Origin: Pseudomonadota bacterium | GTDB taxonomy: Bacteria > Bdellovibrionota > Bacteriovoracia > Bacteriovoracales > Bacteriovoracaceae | DNA: 64,000 nucleotides | Assembly: GCA_027487685.1 (NCBI GenBank) | Contig: JAIYDC010000138.1 | Coordinates: 1-64,000 of the forward strand | Direction of reading: 5' to 3' | Translations under genes and position numbers: made by a program | Shown: positions 42,679 through 51,375 of the stretch, in pieces | Layout: every line of letters begins with the position of its first letter | How positions within the stretch are numbered: position 1 is the stretch's first letter | Notes under the pieces: model-generated | What the model saw: the letters and a program-made list of their open reading frames with translations, nothing else | The model's database searches: none | Told to the model about the DNA's origin: nothing

Positions 42679-43428
42679 ATGAAAAGAACGCTGTTTTTTT
42701 TAAGCCTCATCCTCTCGGCGCTGGTACTGACTTCTTGTAACGGCAATGACCCGAAGAAGATCGATCTCAAGTCAGAAGACGACAAAACTTTCTACGCGAT
42801 GGGGTTCATGCTCGGAGGAAATCTCCAGCGCCTGACTCTCACAGACGCCGAGCTCGGTGCTCTCTACAAAGGGATCTCCATGGCCGCGAAGAACGAGAAG
42901 TCTGAAGTCGACATGGCCAAATACCAGAACCGTATCCAGGAAGTCTTCAAAGCACGCATGGATAAAGTTGCTTCCAAGGAAAAAGAAGCAGGTAAGGCCT
43001 TCGTTGAAAAATTCGTCAAAGATGAGTCTGCTACTAAGACGGCTTCTGGTCTTGCCTACAAGGTCATGAAGGAAGGTACTGGAGCAACTCCTATGGCGGA
43101 AGATATTGTAGAAGTCCATTATCACGGCACACTGACTGACGGAACTGTCTTTGACTCATCTGTTGAGCGCGGTAAGACGATCTCTTTCCCACTGAACCGA
43201 GTCATCAAAGGTTGGACTGAAGGCCTTCAGACCATGAAGGAAGGCGGCAAGTCTAAGTTCGTCATTCCAGCTGATCTCGCCTATGGAGAGGCCGGTGCCC
43301 CACCGAAGATCCCAGGTGGCGCAACTCTCGTTTTCGAAGTCGAACTTTTCAAAGTGACTAAGGCAGCAGAAGCCGCTAAGGCAGCTGAAACTCCTAAGCC
43401 AACAGTGCCTGCTCCTAAGAAGAAGTAG
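42679..43428 (+). CDS. FKBP-type peptidyl-prolyl isomerase lipoprotein (FkpA/Mip-like)
   Basis: Periplasmic folding catalyst anchored as a lipoprotein. ATG at 42679 begins a signal peptide ending LVLTSC; the frame is open to 42595 but that part is not needed. Residues about 30-115 match the FKBP_N dimerisation helix domain ([13 protein letters not shown]), and about 125-230 the FKBP domain ([47 protein letters not shown] and [23 protein letters not shown]). An Ala/Pro/Lys tail ends the chain. The following strong terminator fits a single-gene transcript. Confidence 0.93.
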   Translation: MKRTLFFLSLILSALVLTSCNGNDPKKIDLKSEDDKTFYAMGFMLGGNLQRLTLTDAELGALYKGISMAAKNEKSEVDMAKYQNRIQEVFKARMDKVASKEKEAGKAFVEKFVKDESATKTASGLAYKVMKEGTGATPMAEDIVEVHYHGTLTDGTVFDSSVERGKTISFPLNRVIKGWTEGLQTMKEGGKSKFVIPADLAYGEAGAPPKIPGGATLVFEVELFKVTKAAEAAKAAETPKPTVPAPKKK

Positions 43429-43455
43429 TCTTTAGATCTTAAAGAATCAATGTAA

Positions 43456-43483
43456 GGGACCGGGAAACCGGTCCCTTTTTTTT
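43456..43483 (+). terminator. Intrinsic terminator after FKBP gene
   Basis: GGGACCGG-GAAA-CCGGTCCC followed by eight T is a textbook rho-independent terminator 28 bases after the FKBP stop. Confidence 0.93.
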
Positions 43484-43836
43484 AGGGTATGAGCAGCGAG
43501 TACTTGGGGCCTTAGTCCTTCACAAAACAATGTGTCCCCAGAAAGACCAGTCATCAAATTCAATTATTCTCTAATCGGCCAGGAACAACTCGACAATAGC
43601 TTCGACTTCGGTTGATTCATGAGCTGCCTTCCTCTTAGACCTTACTCGTTCGCTTAGATAAAGAGTTATTGCTCCCAGTCTGTGAACCTAGGGTATGAAC
43701 CGATACTCAAGACCTACGTCTCTCTTAGCGAAGTAAATCAAGGTGTTATTGTCTGCGCAACTGTTGCTCTGTCGGAGTTGATTCAAGCTTAATTCAGAGG
43801 GCCGGAGCTTGAGGGGGAGTAGTGAGAGTGAAAGGC
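43484..43836. other. Gene-free gap with approximate direct repeat
   Basis: About 350 bases between two terminators hold no credible gene. AGGGTATGA occurs at 43484-43492 and 43690-43698, each followed by a similar CGAGTACT/CGATACT segment, giving an imperfect direct repeat about 205 bases apart. On the minus strand a 39-codon frame ends at a stop near 43579; it has many rare-type codons (AGA, ATA, CTA, AGG) and is closed upstream by a stop, so it is at most a relic. The gap may be decayed foreign DNA. Confidence 0.4.
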
Positions 43837-43866
43837 AAAAAAAAAGGGCAGCCGAAGCTGCCCTTT
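43837..43866 (-). terminator. Intrinsic terminator for the first HExxH metalloprotein
   Basis: On the minus strand GGGCAGC-TTCG-GCTGCCC is followed by nine T. It lies 13 bases beyond the stop of the metalloprotein gene. Confidence 0.92.
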
Positions 43867-43878
43867 GGGAGGGAGGAA

Positions 43879-44781
43879 TTACTTTGATGGCTTAAACCAG
43901 CAGAGTGGACGTGTTCCAATCTTGTGACCCAGAGATCCGTGGCAAGTCGCTTTCACTTCATCTGTCTGAGAAACATCTTCGTTCATGTTGATGTCACAGA
44001 GCGAGCCTTGAAAGTAAGTATCAAGACGACACTGGGCCTTCGGGTGGTTATGGTCAGTGCTTGAAACAACTGCTGCATCAGGAGTATCGAATTTTGTTTC
44101 TGGGAGTTTTGAGAGTGAAGAGAAAAGATCTGCAACAGATTTTCCTGCCATAGATGTTCTTATACACAAAGCTGTATCCACGCGGTTGCTCCGGTAAGTG
44201 CTCTTGCAAAGATCAGTAACGCTTTTAGGTACATTCATGTTCTTAACGATAGCTTCGTTATTGTCGTTGATCCATGTTTTACGAAGACACTTGAGGGTCG
44301 CGAAGTAATCCGCTTGACCTTCATTAGACGCCCAGGCTGAAGATGTATCGCCACCCCACCAGCCGCCGCCGCCCTTCTTAGGAGCGCCGCCAATGTGGTG
44401 ACCAATTTCGTGACATACCACTAGTGACATACCGTCTTTTGTAATAGTTTCGTGACGGGCCAAGCCTCCAAACATCGCTACTTTCCAAGTCTTTCCACTC
44501 TGGGAAGCGTAGGCGTTTACAGTACCGTCAGTCCAGTTTCTTTCGATGCTGAGAGTTGCGCCCATGCTCGCGATGATAGGAGCATAAATGACTTCAACTT
44601 GGTCGATGGCCTTTTTGAATTCGCTTTCTGAAATGCCACCGTTGATAGATTTTTGAGAAACGGAGATGTACATGTCGTTTTCCGGGAGGAAGCCGCCCTT
44701 AGCATTTTCGGTACATGTTACAGCTGAACCAGCAAGAGTTAGACCTACAGCCATGGTCATCATTTTCATCGACTTATTCAT
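43879..44781 (-). CDS. Secreted HExxH metalloprotein, paralogue A
   Basis: A 300-residue secreted protein with a zinc-protease motif: VVCHEIGHHIGG (His124, Glu125, His128) followed 26 residues after His128 by Glu154 in SNEGQADYFATLKC, suggesting HExxH+E. The start is ATG at 44781, with GGAGG in front. The signal peptide MNKSMKMMTMAVGLTLAGSAVTC ends near a Cys shared with the paralogue. The C-terminal part has many Cys (CRLDTYFQGSLCD, KATCHGSLGH, RPLCWF). A Gly/Trp-rich insert follows the HExxH helix. I do not recognise the family; the paralogue at 45285 shares well over half its residues. Protease activity is inferred. Confidence 0.82.
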   Translation of the reverse strand: MNKSMKMMTMAVGLTLAGSAVTCTENAKGGFLPENDMYISVSQKSINGGISESEFKKAIDQVEVIYAPIIASMGATLSIERNWTDGTVNAYASQSGKTWKVAMFGGLARHETITKDGMSLVVCHEIGHHIGGAPKKGGGGWWGGDTSSAWASNEGQADYFATLKCLRKTWINDNNEAIVKNMNVPKSVTDLCKSTYRSNRVDTALCIRTSMAGKSVADLFSSLSKLPETKFDTPDAAVVSSTDHNHPKAQCRLDTYFQGSLCDINMNEDVSQTDEVKATCHGSLGHKIGTRPLCWFKPSK

Positions 44782-44971
44782 TTTATCCTCCGTGATCACT
44801 AAGACACCATTGTGTTAGGATTTTGTTAGTTGGCAGTGATTCTTTCTTTTTTTTGTTGAAGTCGTCTAGTCAGATTTATGGTTGAGTTAAGAGTGTAAGA
44901 AGATGTTGGAAAGCATTGCGGAAGACCTTGATAATACGTCGATTATGAGGTTCACGAATGAGGAGATTTTA

Positions 44972-45283
44972 ATGTATCACATCTCGTTTTATGTCCCCGA
45001 GACCCATGCCGAAGAGGTTAAAGAAGGTATGTTTACAGCAGGTGCCGGGAAAATCGGCACCTATGACCGCTGCTCATTCGAGATCCGCGGAACAGGCCAG
45101 TTTCGGCCTCTCCCTGGGAGTTCTCCCTTCCTTGGGACTACCGGTGAGGTGGAGCGGGTAGTAGAGCTCAAGATTGAGATGGTGTGCGAGGAATATGCCC
45201 TGGCCGCAACCATCGCCGCACTTAAGCAGCACCACCCCTATGAAACACCTGCCTATTTCGTCATCGAGGCCCTGAATCTATAA
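44972..45283 (+). CDS. YqfO/NIF3-C-terminal-like small protein
   Basis: A 103-residue protein of the CutA-like fold inserted in NIF3/YqfO proteins: MYHISFYVPETHAEEVKEGMFTAGAGKIGTYDRCSFEIRGTGQFRPLPGSSPFLG and the end AALKQHHPYETPAYFVIEAL are diagnostic. Stand-alone versions occur in many proteobacteria and their function is unknown. The frame is open from 44903, but ATG at 44972 has GAGGAG eight bases ahead and gives the standard length. The gene sits between two paralogous metalloprotein genes on the opposite strand and its stop is one base from paralogue B's. Confidence 0.88.
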   Translation: MYHISFYVPETHAEEVKEGMFTAGAGKIGTYDRCSFEIRGTGQFRPLPGSSPFLGTTGEVERVVELKIEMVCEEYALAATIAALKQHHPYETPAYFVIEALNL

Positions 45284-45284
45284 A

Positions 45285-46220
45285 TTACCTGGAGGGCCTA
45301 AACCAGCACAGTGGCCTCTTACCAACACTGTGACCAAGAGACCTATGGCAAGTGGCCTTTACTTCATCAGTCTGGGAGAGGTCTTCATTCATGTTGACGT
45401 CGCAAAGTGAACCCTGGAAGTACGTGTCGAGACGGCACTGAGGCGCTGGATGGTTATCATCAGTCGCCCAGACGGTCTTTGAATCTGGACTGGTGAACTT
45501 GGCTTTCCTTATCTTGCTCATCGATGAAAATAGATCAGCGACTGACTTCCCGGCCATTGAGGTTCGAATACAAAGTGCCGCATCTAATCTGTCGTTGCCG
45601 TGGGCCCTTTTACACATTTCCTCCACCGTCTTAGGGGCGTTCAGGGATCTTACAATCGCCTCGTTGTTGTCATTGATCCATGCTTTCCGAAGACACTTAA
45701 GAGTCGCAAAGTAGTCGGCTTGACCTTCGTTTGATGCCCAATTAACAATTGGGCCTCCAATTTTTTTGGGAGCTCCGCCGATGTGATGACCGATTTCGTG
45801 GCAGACGATGAGCGAGAGGCCGTCTTTTGTAATTGCCTTGTGGCGAGCGAGGCCGCCGTAGATTAAAACATCCATCGAGCCAAAGAGCTGCATGGCGTAG
45901 GCGTTCACAACGCCATCGGCCCAGAACCTTTTGATGTTGAGTTTACTACCCATGCCGGCAACGATGGGAGCGTAGACGGCTTCAATTTGGTCAATCGCTT
46001 GGTGAAACTGGGCTTCGGTAACAGACCCTTTTCTTTGGCCAAAACCAAACAGTGGCTTAACACCTACTTCGGAGGCCGTACCAGGGATTGTGACTTCCAC
46101 TGGAATGTAGGCATCGTTTTCAGGTAGAAGGCCACCTTTACCGTTTTCCAAGCATGCTAATGCCGTACCTGTGAGGGAAAGGCCAGCAACTAGGGCCATC
46201 AGTTTCATTGACTTACTCAT
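45285..46220 (-). CDS. Secreted HExxH metalloprotein, paralogue B
   Basis: A 311-residue paralogue of the protein at 43879. The motif IVCHEIGHHIGG is conserved, as is SNEGQADYFATLKCLRKAWINDNNEAIV and the Cys-rich C-terminus (CRLDTYFQGSLCD, KATCHRSLGH, RPLCWF). It lacks the Gly/Trp insert and has an extra segment near residue 45-65 (VTIPGTASEVGVKPLFGFG). The start ATG at 46220 has the same GGAGGATAAAATGA context as paralogue A; an ATG at 46235 lies over that site. The signal peptide ends TGTALAC. The pair is a duplication with the YqfO gene in between. Confidence 0.82.
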   Translation of the reverse strand: MSKSMKLMALVAGLSLTGTALACLENGKGGLLPENDAYIPVEVTIPGTASEVGVKPLFGFGQRKGSVTEAQFHQAIDQIEAVYAPIVAGMGSKLNIKRFWADGVVNAYAMQLFGSMDVLIYGGLARHKAITKDGLSLIVCHEIGHHIGGAPKKIGGPIVNWASNEGQADYFATLKCLRKAWINDNNEAIVRSLNAPKTVEEMCKRAHGNDRLDAALCIRTSMAGKSVADLFSSMSKIRKAKFTSPDSKTVWATDDNHPAPQCRLDTYFQGSLCDVNMNEDLSQTDEVKATCHRSLGHSVGKRPLCWFRPSR

Positions 46221-46414
46221 TTTATCCTCCGCCATTTCAATTTATAAACGCTTGAAGTGGGGGAGTAAGTAGCATGGTGCGTCAAATCAATCAAGACAGA
46301 TCCTTTCCGTCTGGTATATTCTACATTTAGGTCCCGTCTCCCTGCGTGACTGAAAGACTCTGTTTCTAAGTATTCCGGCAGCATCAACCGATAAATCCTT
46401 GAACCGAGGTTTTT

Positions 46415-46816
46415 ATGAAACTCATCCTTTTGTCCTTTTTCTTAGTCCCTTTGGCCATGGCGGAGAACGCAAGCGCTCCGCCCACGCGAGAAGTTTCGAT
46501 CATCGTGACCAAGGAAGGCTACTACCCAAAGACTCTCTCCATTTTTGAGGGAGAACGGGTGAAGTTCTACGTGACCTCAACGGTAGAGGATCCCGACTGC
46601 CTCATCGTCGAATCCCATAAGGTTTTCATGGCCGCGAACAAGGGGAAGGTCTCTGAAGCCGAGGCCGTTTTCGATAAACCAGGCCAGTTTGCATTCTATT
46701 GCCCAAGCTCGAAGAACGACGGAAAAATCGTGGTGCTCCGGAAAGCGGCACCGAAGCGCGAAGTCGCCTCAGAACGAAAAACGGAAGGATCCCAGTGGAC
46801 GCCGAAAGAATATTAA
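46415..46816 (+). CDS. Secreted cupredoxin-like protein
   Basis: A 133-residue protein with signal peptide (MKLILLSFFLVPLAMA) and a single beta-sandwich domain: SIIVTKEGYYPKTLSIFEGERVKFYVTSTV then PDCLIVESHKVFMAANKGKV and FDKPGQFAFYCPSSKNDGKIVVL. The pattern is that of cupredoxin-like domains (EfeO- or CopC-type), with candidate ligands Cys near 55, His near 60, Cys near 98. A full type-1 copper set is not certain. It precedes the CpaF-like ATPase by 15 bases. Confidence 0.75.
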   Translation: MKLILLSFFLVPLAMAENASAPPTREVSIIVTKEGYYPKTLSIFEGERVKFYVTSTVEDPDCLIVESHKVFMAANKGKVSEAEAVFDKPGQFAFYCPSSKNDGKIVVLRKAAPKREVASERKTEGSQWTPKEY

Positions 46817-46831
46817 AGGTGAATCCTACGT

Positions 46832-47962
46832 ATGAGTAGCGTTTTTCAAGACGCCATTGCCAGTCTCCTTTCACCGATCAGCGACCTGCTGAAGGATCCA
46901 TCTGTTTCAGAGATCATGATCAACGGACCTCACGAGATTTTCATAGAGAAAAAGGGCCTGGTTTACCGAACCCCGAACCGATTCACTGACGATGAATCTC
47001 TGATGGCCTCTATGCGGGCCATCGCTCAGTCAGTTGGTCGCGTCATCGACGCTGACAATCCACGGCTCGATGCCCGATTGCCTGACGGCTCGCGGATCGC
47101 GGTCGTGATTCCACCCATGGCCAAGTGCGGAACTACGGTGGCCATCCGGAAGTTCTCTGAAGAAAAACTGGGTTTAAAAGACCTTATAAACTTCGGTTCT
47201 CTCTCCCCCGATGGGGCACGCTTCCTCGATTGCTGTATGCACCTCGGGAAAAATACCCTGGTGAGCGGAGGAACGGGCTCGGGTAAGACCACCATGCTCA
47301 ACGTGCTTGGGGGCCGGATGCCGAAGACCCAGCGGCTCCTGATTATTGAGGACGCAGCAGAGCTTCAAATCAAGGCTGAGCACGTGGTGCGCTTTGAGAC
47401 ACGCAAAGAGAACAAAGAGCGCGGAATCAAGGAAGTCTCTATCCGTGATCTGATGGAATCGGCACTCCGGCTCCGTCCCGACCGGATTATCGTCGGAGAG
47501 GTGCGAGGCCCGGAAGCACTCGATCTCTTAAACGCCATGGGTACCGGCCACGAGGGGTCCATGGGCACAGTCCACGCTAATAGTCCGATCGATGCCTGCA
47601 CCCGTCTAGAGACGCTGTGCCTGATGGGCGAGAATCGGATCCCGGCCGATGCGATCCGTAAGATGGTTGGGAGTGCGCTGCAACTTATTGTCCAATGCTC
47701 CCGCTATCACGACGGAGGCCGTCGGACGTCCCACATCTCAGAAGTCCTCGGGGTCGACCAGCACGGCCGTTATGTGGTGCGAGATATTTTCCGCTGGATG
47801 CAGACTGGAAAAGACGAGAACGGAAAATTCATCGGGGAGATGATTCCAACCGGCTACGTCCCCAGCTTTTTTAGCGAATTCATTGCCAACAAACTTCCGT
47901 TCCCGAAGACTAACTTTAAGCCGCCTGAGTGGGCACTCTCGATACTCAAAAAAGCCGCCTAA
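46832..47962 (+). CDS. CpaF/TadA-family secretion ATPase
   Basis: Hexameric ATPase of Tad pilus or type II/IV-like secretion. The 376-residue chain has the N-terminal domain (MINGPHEIFIEKKGLV, then RLDARLPDGSRIAVVIPP), Walker A GGTGSGKTT (146-154), an Asp box (IIEDAAELQI), Walker B region RIIVGEVRGPEALDLL, and the His box GTGHEGSMGTVHANSP. No other Tad gene is visible nearby, so its partner machine lies elsewhere. It is 15 bases after the cupredoxin gene. Confidence 0.93.
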   Translation: MSSVFQDAIASLLSPISDLLKDPSVSEIMINGPHEIFIEKKGLVYRTPNRFTDDESLMASMRAIAQSVGRVIDADNPRLDARLPDGSRIAVVIPPMAKCGTTVAIRKFSEEKLGLKDLINFGSLSPDGARFLDCCMHLGKNTLVSGGTGSGKTTMLNVLGGRMPKTQRLLIIEDAAELQIKAEHVVRFETRKENKERGIKEVSIRDLMESALRLRPDRIIVGEVRGPEALDLLNAMGTGHEGSMGTVHANSPIDACTRLETLCLMGENRIPADAIRKMVGSALQLIVQCSRYHDGGRRTSHISEVLGVDQHGRYVVRDIFRWMQTGKDENGKFIGEMIPTGYVPSFFSEFIANKLPFPKTNFKPPEWALSILKKAA

Positions 47963-48020
47963 AGTCTTTTCAACGCTAGTATGGCGAGTAGAATAGAGGC
48001 TCATCAAAGGAGCCTCTACC

Positions 48021-49301
48021 ATGAGTACGATCAAGAAAGTCCACGCGCGCCAGGTCCTCGATTCCCGCGGAAACCCGACCGTTGAAGTTGACGTCACTAC
48101 TGACCGCGGATTCGTCGGCCGCGCCTCCGTTCCATCTGGTGCCTCCACCGGTAGCCGGGAGGCCCTGGAACTTCGGGATGGTGATAAGTCCCGCTATATG
48201 GGTAAGGGTGTTCTCCATGCCGTGAAGAACGTGAATGATCTTATTGCCCCGAAGCTCATCGGGAAGAGTGTCTTCGACCAGCGGGCGATCGACCACCTAA
48301 TGCTGGAGCTTGACGGAACTGAGAACAAGGCCAAGTTAGGTGCCAATGCCATCCTTGGCGTATCGATGGCCGTGTGCCGCGCTGGCGCCCTCGAAAAGGG
48401 GAAGCCCCTGTACCTTTACCTCCTTGAAGACCTGAAGGTTCCAAATCCTGTGGGCAAGCTCCGTCTTCCGACTCCCCTGATGAATATTATCAACGGTGGC
48501 GCCCATGCCTCGAATAATCTTGATATCCAGGAGTTCATGATTGTGCCCCACATGCGCAAGAGTTTCTCGGAAAACTTCCGCGCAGGCGTCGAAGTTTTCC
48601 ATCACCTGAAAAAAGTACTCTCTGAGAAGGGGTATTCCACCAATGTCGGCGACGAGGGTGGCTTTGCCCCAGACCTTAAGGGCCATGACGAAGCGATCAG
48701 CTGCATCCTGACGGCGATTCGAAACGCGGGCTACGAACCAGGTGTTGATATTTCTCTCTCCCTCGACTGCGCCGCCTCCGAATTCTACAAGGACGGGAAG
48801 TACGTTATGCAAGGGAAGGCCTACACCTCGGAGGAAATGATTGGCTACTATGAGAACTTTATGCAGACGGCTCCCATCTATTCCATCGAAGACGGCTTCG
48901 ATGAGAGTGATCAGAAAGGCTTCATCGCTTTCCAGGCCAAGCTTGGGAATCGGCTCACTAACGTCGGGGATGATCTCTTTGTGACCAATGCGAAAATCCT
49001 GAAGCGTGGGATCGACCAGAAAGAGGCGAACGCCATCCTGGTTAAGGTGAACCAGATCGGCTCCCTCACCGAGACCTTCGATACCTTGAAGCTCGCTTTT
49101 GACAACGGCCTGAAAGCGATCATCTCTCATCGCTCCGGTGAGACCGCAGATGCTTTCATCGCCGACCTGGCCGTCGCTTGTGGAGCGGGCCATATCAAGA
49201 CCGGCTCGGCTTCCCGCTCCGACCGGATGGAGAAGTACAACCAGCTCCTTCGGATCGAAGAAGAGCTCGGTGCACGGGCCCTCTTTGAACCCGTAAAATA
49301 A
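48021..49301 (+). CDS. eno: Enolase
   Basis: Interconverts 2-phosphoglycerate and phosphoenolpyruvate in glycolysis. The 426-residue protein has the substrate-binding [40 protein letters not shown] loop, the [19 protein letters not shown] segment, catalytic Glu in [10 protein letters not shown], and the magnesium site and Lys of [27 protein letters not shown] and [12 protein letters not shown], ending with [15 protein letters not shown] precedes ATG. A strong hairpin follows. Confidence 0.98.
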   Translation: MSTIKKVHARQVLDSRGNPTVEVDVTTDRGFVGRASVPSGASTGSREALELRDGDKSRYMGKGVLHAVKNVNDLIAPKLIGKSVFDQRAIDHLMLELDGTENKAKLGANAILGVSMAVCRAGALEKGKPLYLYLLEDLKVPNPVGKLRLPTPLMNIINGGAHASNNLDIQEFMIVPHMRKSFSENFRAGVEVFHHLKKVLSEKGYSTNVGDEGGFAPDLKGHDEAISCILTAIRNAGYEPGVDISLSLDCAASEFYKDGKYVMQGKAYTSEEMIGYYENFMQTAPIYSIEDGFDESDQKGFIAFQAKLGNRLTNVGDDLFVTNAKILKRGIDQKEANAILVKVNQIGSLTETFDTLKLAFDNGLKAIISHRSGETADAFIADLAVACGAGHIKTGSASRSDRMEKYNQLLRIEEELGARALFEPVK

Positions 49302-49304
49302 TGT

Positions 49305-49340
49305 AATCCTCCAGAAGGGCCAATGCTCTTCTGGAGGATT
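49305..49340 (+). terminator. Long hairpin after enolase
   Basis: AATCCTCCAGAAG and CTTCTGGAGGATT form a perfect 13-bp stem with a ten-base loop four bases after the stop. No T-tract follows, so it may be a terminator, an mRNA-stabilising stem or a bidirectional element. Confidence 0.6.
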
Positions 49341-49472
49341 CTGCCCGAATTTGTAGCTTGTCTGTGGGAATTCACGGGAGTAGAAGGACAAAGTTTTTGT
49401 TTGTCTTGAATCCCGCAGCACCGTACAATAAATAAGAGTGCTTTGGACCTATTGCCCTCACCTGGAGGTCCC

Positions 49473-50072
49473 ATGAACGCTAAGTTATTCGTCGGTCTGA
49501 CTTTTTTTCCAGAAAATAGCTTCGCCAAAAACATCGAGAGCTTTCGCTCCCGCTTTGATGACAAGTACCATAGTAATCCCTACCTTCATTTGCCGATCGT
49601 TCCGCCTTTCGAGATCGATGTCACGGAAGTTAAAAAACTCACCCAAGAGCTGACCGAGGAGCTGGAGTCGTTCTTCTTCGAGAACACCCAGCACCACGTC
49701 CTGAGCTTCACAGGAATTGACGTCCACGAGTATAAGAAAAATAAGCTCCTCTATCTAAAGCCGCAGATCGAGGAAGAACTTGCTCTCTGCCAGGAGTCGC
49801 TCTTCGCTATTTGCCAGTCCTATATCACTGACCGTGAGAAGAAGATGAAGGACAGCAAGACCTTCCTCACGATCGGCCGCTACCATGACCCCATCAATCT
49901 CCATTCGTCCATTGAACTCGCCCGGAAAGAGTTCCAGGAATTCACGGGCCTTCCATTTCAGTCAATTTGCCTTTTCTCGAAGAAAAATGGTGTCTGGTAC
50001 CGCGAAGCTGATCTCGTGAGCTTCGAGCGGCCCGCGAATAGTTTTTTGCAATCAAGCATCGTTCCCCTATAA
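49473..50072 (+). CDS. 2H-phosphoesterase-like (LigT family) protein, degenerate motifs
   Basis: A 199-residue protein with the LigT/2'-5' RNA ligase-like outline. ATG at 49473 has GGAGG ahead. The first motif HxT reads His39-Leu-Pro41 (YLHLPIVPPF) and the second Phe131-Leu-Thr133 (TFLTIGR), so the second His is lost. Typical middle strands (VLSFTGIDVH) and the C-terminal SICLFSKKNGVWYREADLVSFE are kept. Catalytic activity is doubtful. The following outer-membrane gene starts eight bases after its stop. Confidence 0.72.
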   Translation: MNAKLFVGLTFFPENSFAKNIESFRSRFDDKYHSNPYLHLPIVPPFEIDVTEVKKLTQELTEELESFFFENTQHHVLSFTGIDVHEYKKNKLLYLKPQIEEELALCQESLFAICQSYITDREKKMKDSKTFLTIGRYHDPINLHSSIELARKEFQEFTGLPFQSICLFSKKNGVWYREADLVSFERPANSFLQSSIVPL

Positions 50073-50079
50073 TGGTGGG

Positions 50080-51267
50080 ATGAAGTTACTCTTTAGCTCT
50101 TTCCTGCTCCTTAGCGCAGGGGCCGTCTGGTCTCAGGTGAGCTATGTACCACCGGCCCGGATTCTCGGGGAGAAGGGGACTCAGTTCGGGGCCACTGCGG
50201 ATTATTTCCGCTCTTCCAAGCGCGTCGATACCGAGGGCACGACTTCCGAGTTTCCTGCTGGAGAGTCCTTTTCTCGATTTGAATCCGACATCTTTGGTCA
50301 GTATGGCCTGACGGAGAATTTTCAGGTCGGTGCTGGCGTCCATCTGCGGCAAAACTTTTTTAACTTCACCGAAGAGGCAGATGAAGATGAGACGCAGACG
50401 AGTTCAGGTTTAGAGTCAACTTTCTTTAACGGTGCTTATGGATTTAAGGCCGTGGGTCAGATGCAATACACCCTCGAGGGCCTCTTCCGCTGGCGCCCTT
50501 ACCGGAATGACGAGCCTGAGTTCCGTGACCAGGGAAATCTCATCCTAGGCGACGACGGTACCGAGGTCGCCTTGGGTGTTGCTGCCACCTATTCCTCGAA
50601 GCGGAAGCGGAACTTTCTCTCCGCCCGCTTTGGCTACCGGGACCCGGCCCGGGACCTTTCTCCCGAGCTCTACTGGCAGATCGAGGGTGCCGTGACCTGG
50701 CCCTATATAGCCCTTGTGGCCGGAGTCAACGGTGTGACCTCACTGGATAATGATCCCTATGAGAACGAACCCGGCGACAGGCCGACCTATAATACCGGAA
50801 ACACCTTCCTCTATAGTAGTGTGAACCGAGAGTGGATCGCTCCCTACCTTGGCGCCAACGTGAGTCTTGGTAAATTATGGCGACTCGAGTTCCGGGGGAC
50901 CCAGGTGAATAGTGGCCGCTCGACGGACCTAGGCACAGGTTTCGGAATCTCCCTCGTCCGCCGGGTTGACCTCTACAACCGGGACCTTCCGGACAGAGCG
51001 TTTAAGGACTACGACTTCGAGGGCGCTGTGACACGGGTTTCGCCGAAGAAGGGCTACCTCGTGATCGATAAAGGTCTAGCCGACGACGTCCAGAAGGGAA
51101 TGAAGATCGACTTTTTCGAGTTTGACTACGTCGGAGGGAACATCCTCCTCGCACGGGGGATCGTCATCCAATCCAAGGCCGAGACTTCCATCGTGAAAAT
51201 CACCCACCGTTACAACACCACTAAGACTCTGAAGGAGGGCATTGTCGCCCGAGGAACCTTTAGATAA
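50080..51267 (+). CDS. Outer-membrane beta-barrel protein of unknown function
   Basis: A 395-residue protein with signal peptide (MKLLFSSFLLLSAGAVWS) and repeating amphipathic strands ending in aromatic residues (FGATADYF, FQVGAGVHLRQNFFNF, FLSARFGYRDP, LELRGTQVNSGR-like segments), typical of a barrel of twelve to sixteen strands. Residues about 325-395 form a separate domain (EGAVTRVSPKKGYLVIDKGLADDVQKGMKIDFFEF) resembling an OB or FlgT-C-like fold. It does not end in an aromatic residue because of that domain. Function unknown. Its 5' end follows the 2H-like gene closely. Confidence 0.75.
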   Translation: MKLLFSSFLLLSAGAVWSQVSYVPPARILGEKGTQFGATADYFRSSKRVDTEGTTSEFPAGESFSRFESDIFGQYGLTENFQVGAGVHLRQNFFNFTEEADEDETQTSSGLESTFFNGAYGFKAVGQMQYTLEGLFRWRPYRNDEPEFRDQGNLILGDDGTEVALGVAATYSSKRKRNFLSARFGYRDPARDLSPELYWQIEGAVTWPYIALVAGVNGVTSLDNDPYENEPGDRPTYNTGNTFLYSSVNREWIAPYLGANVSLGKLWRLEFRGTQVNSGRSTDLGTGFGISLVRRVDLYNRDLPDRAFKDYDFEGAVTRVSPKKGYLVIDKGLADDVQKGMKIDFFEFDYVGGNILLARGIVIQSKAETSIVKITHRYNTTKTLKEGIVARGTFR

Positions 51268-51375
51268 CCGACCTAACCACTTGCTCCCACACAGGCAGTT
51301 TTTATGCAGTTGAGGCCGATCCGGAATCGGTTAGAATTAATAGTACGACCTCAACTCACTTGAAGGATATAGCTC

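Noticed and set aside
43579-43695. Short minus-strand frame ending in EAIVELFLAD
   Set aside because: Only about 39 codons, closed upstream by a stop, no start or ribosome site, unusual codons; mentioned only as a possible relic.
48336-49421. 361-codon minus-strand frame opposite enolase
   Set aside because: Lies entirely over the highly conserved eno gene; no recognisable motif, and its length is a by-product of eno codon bias.
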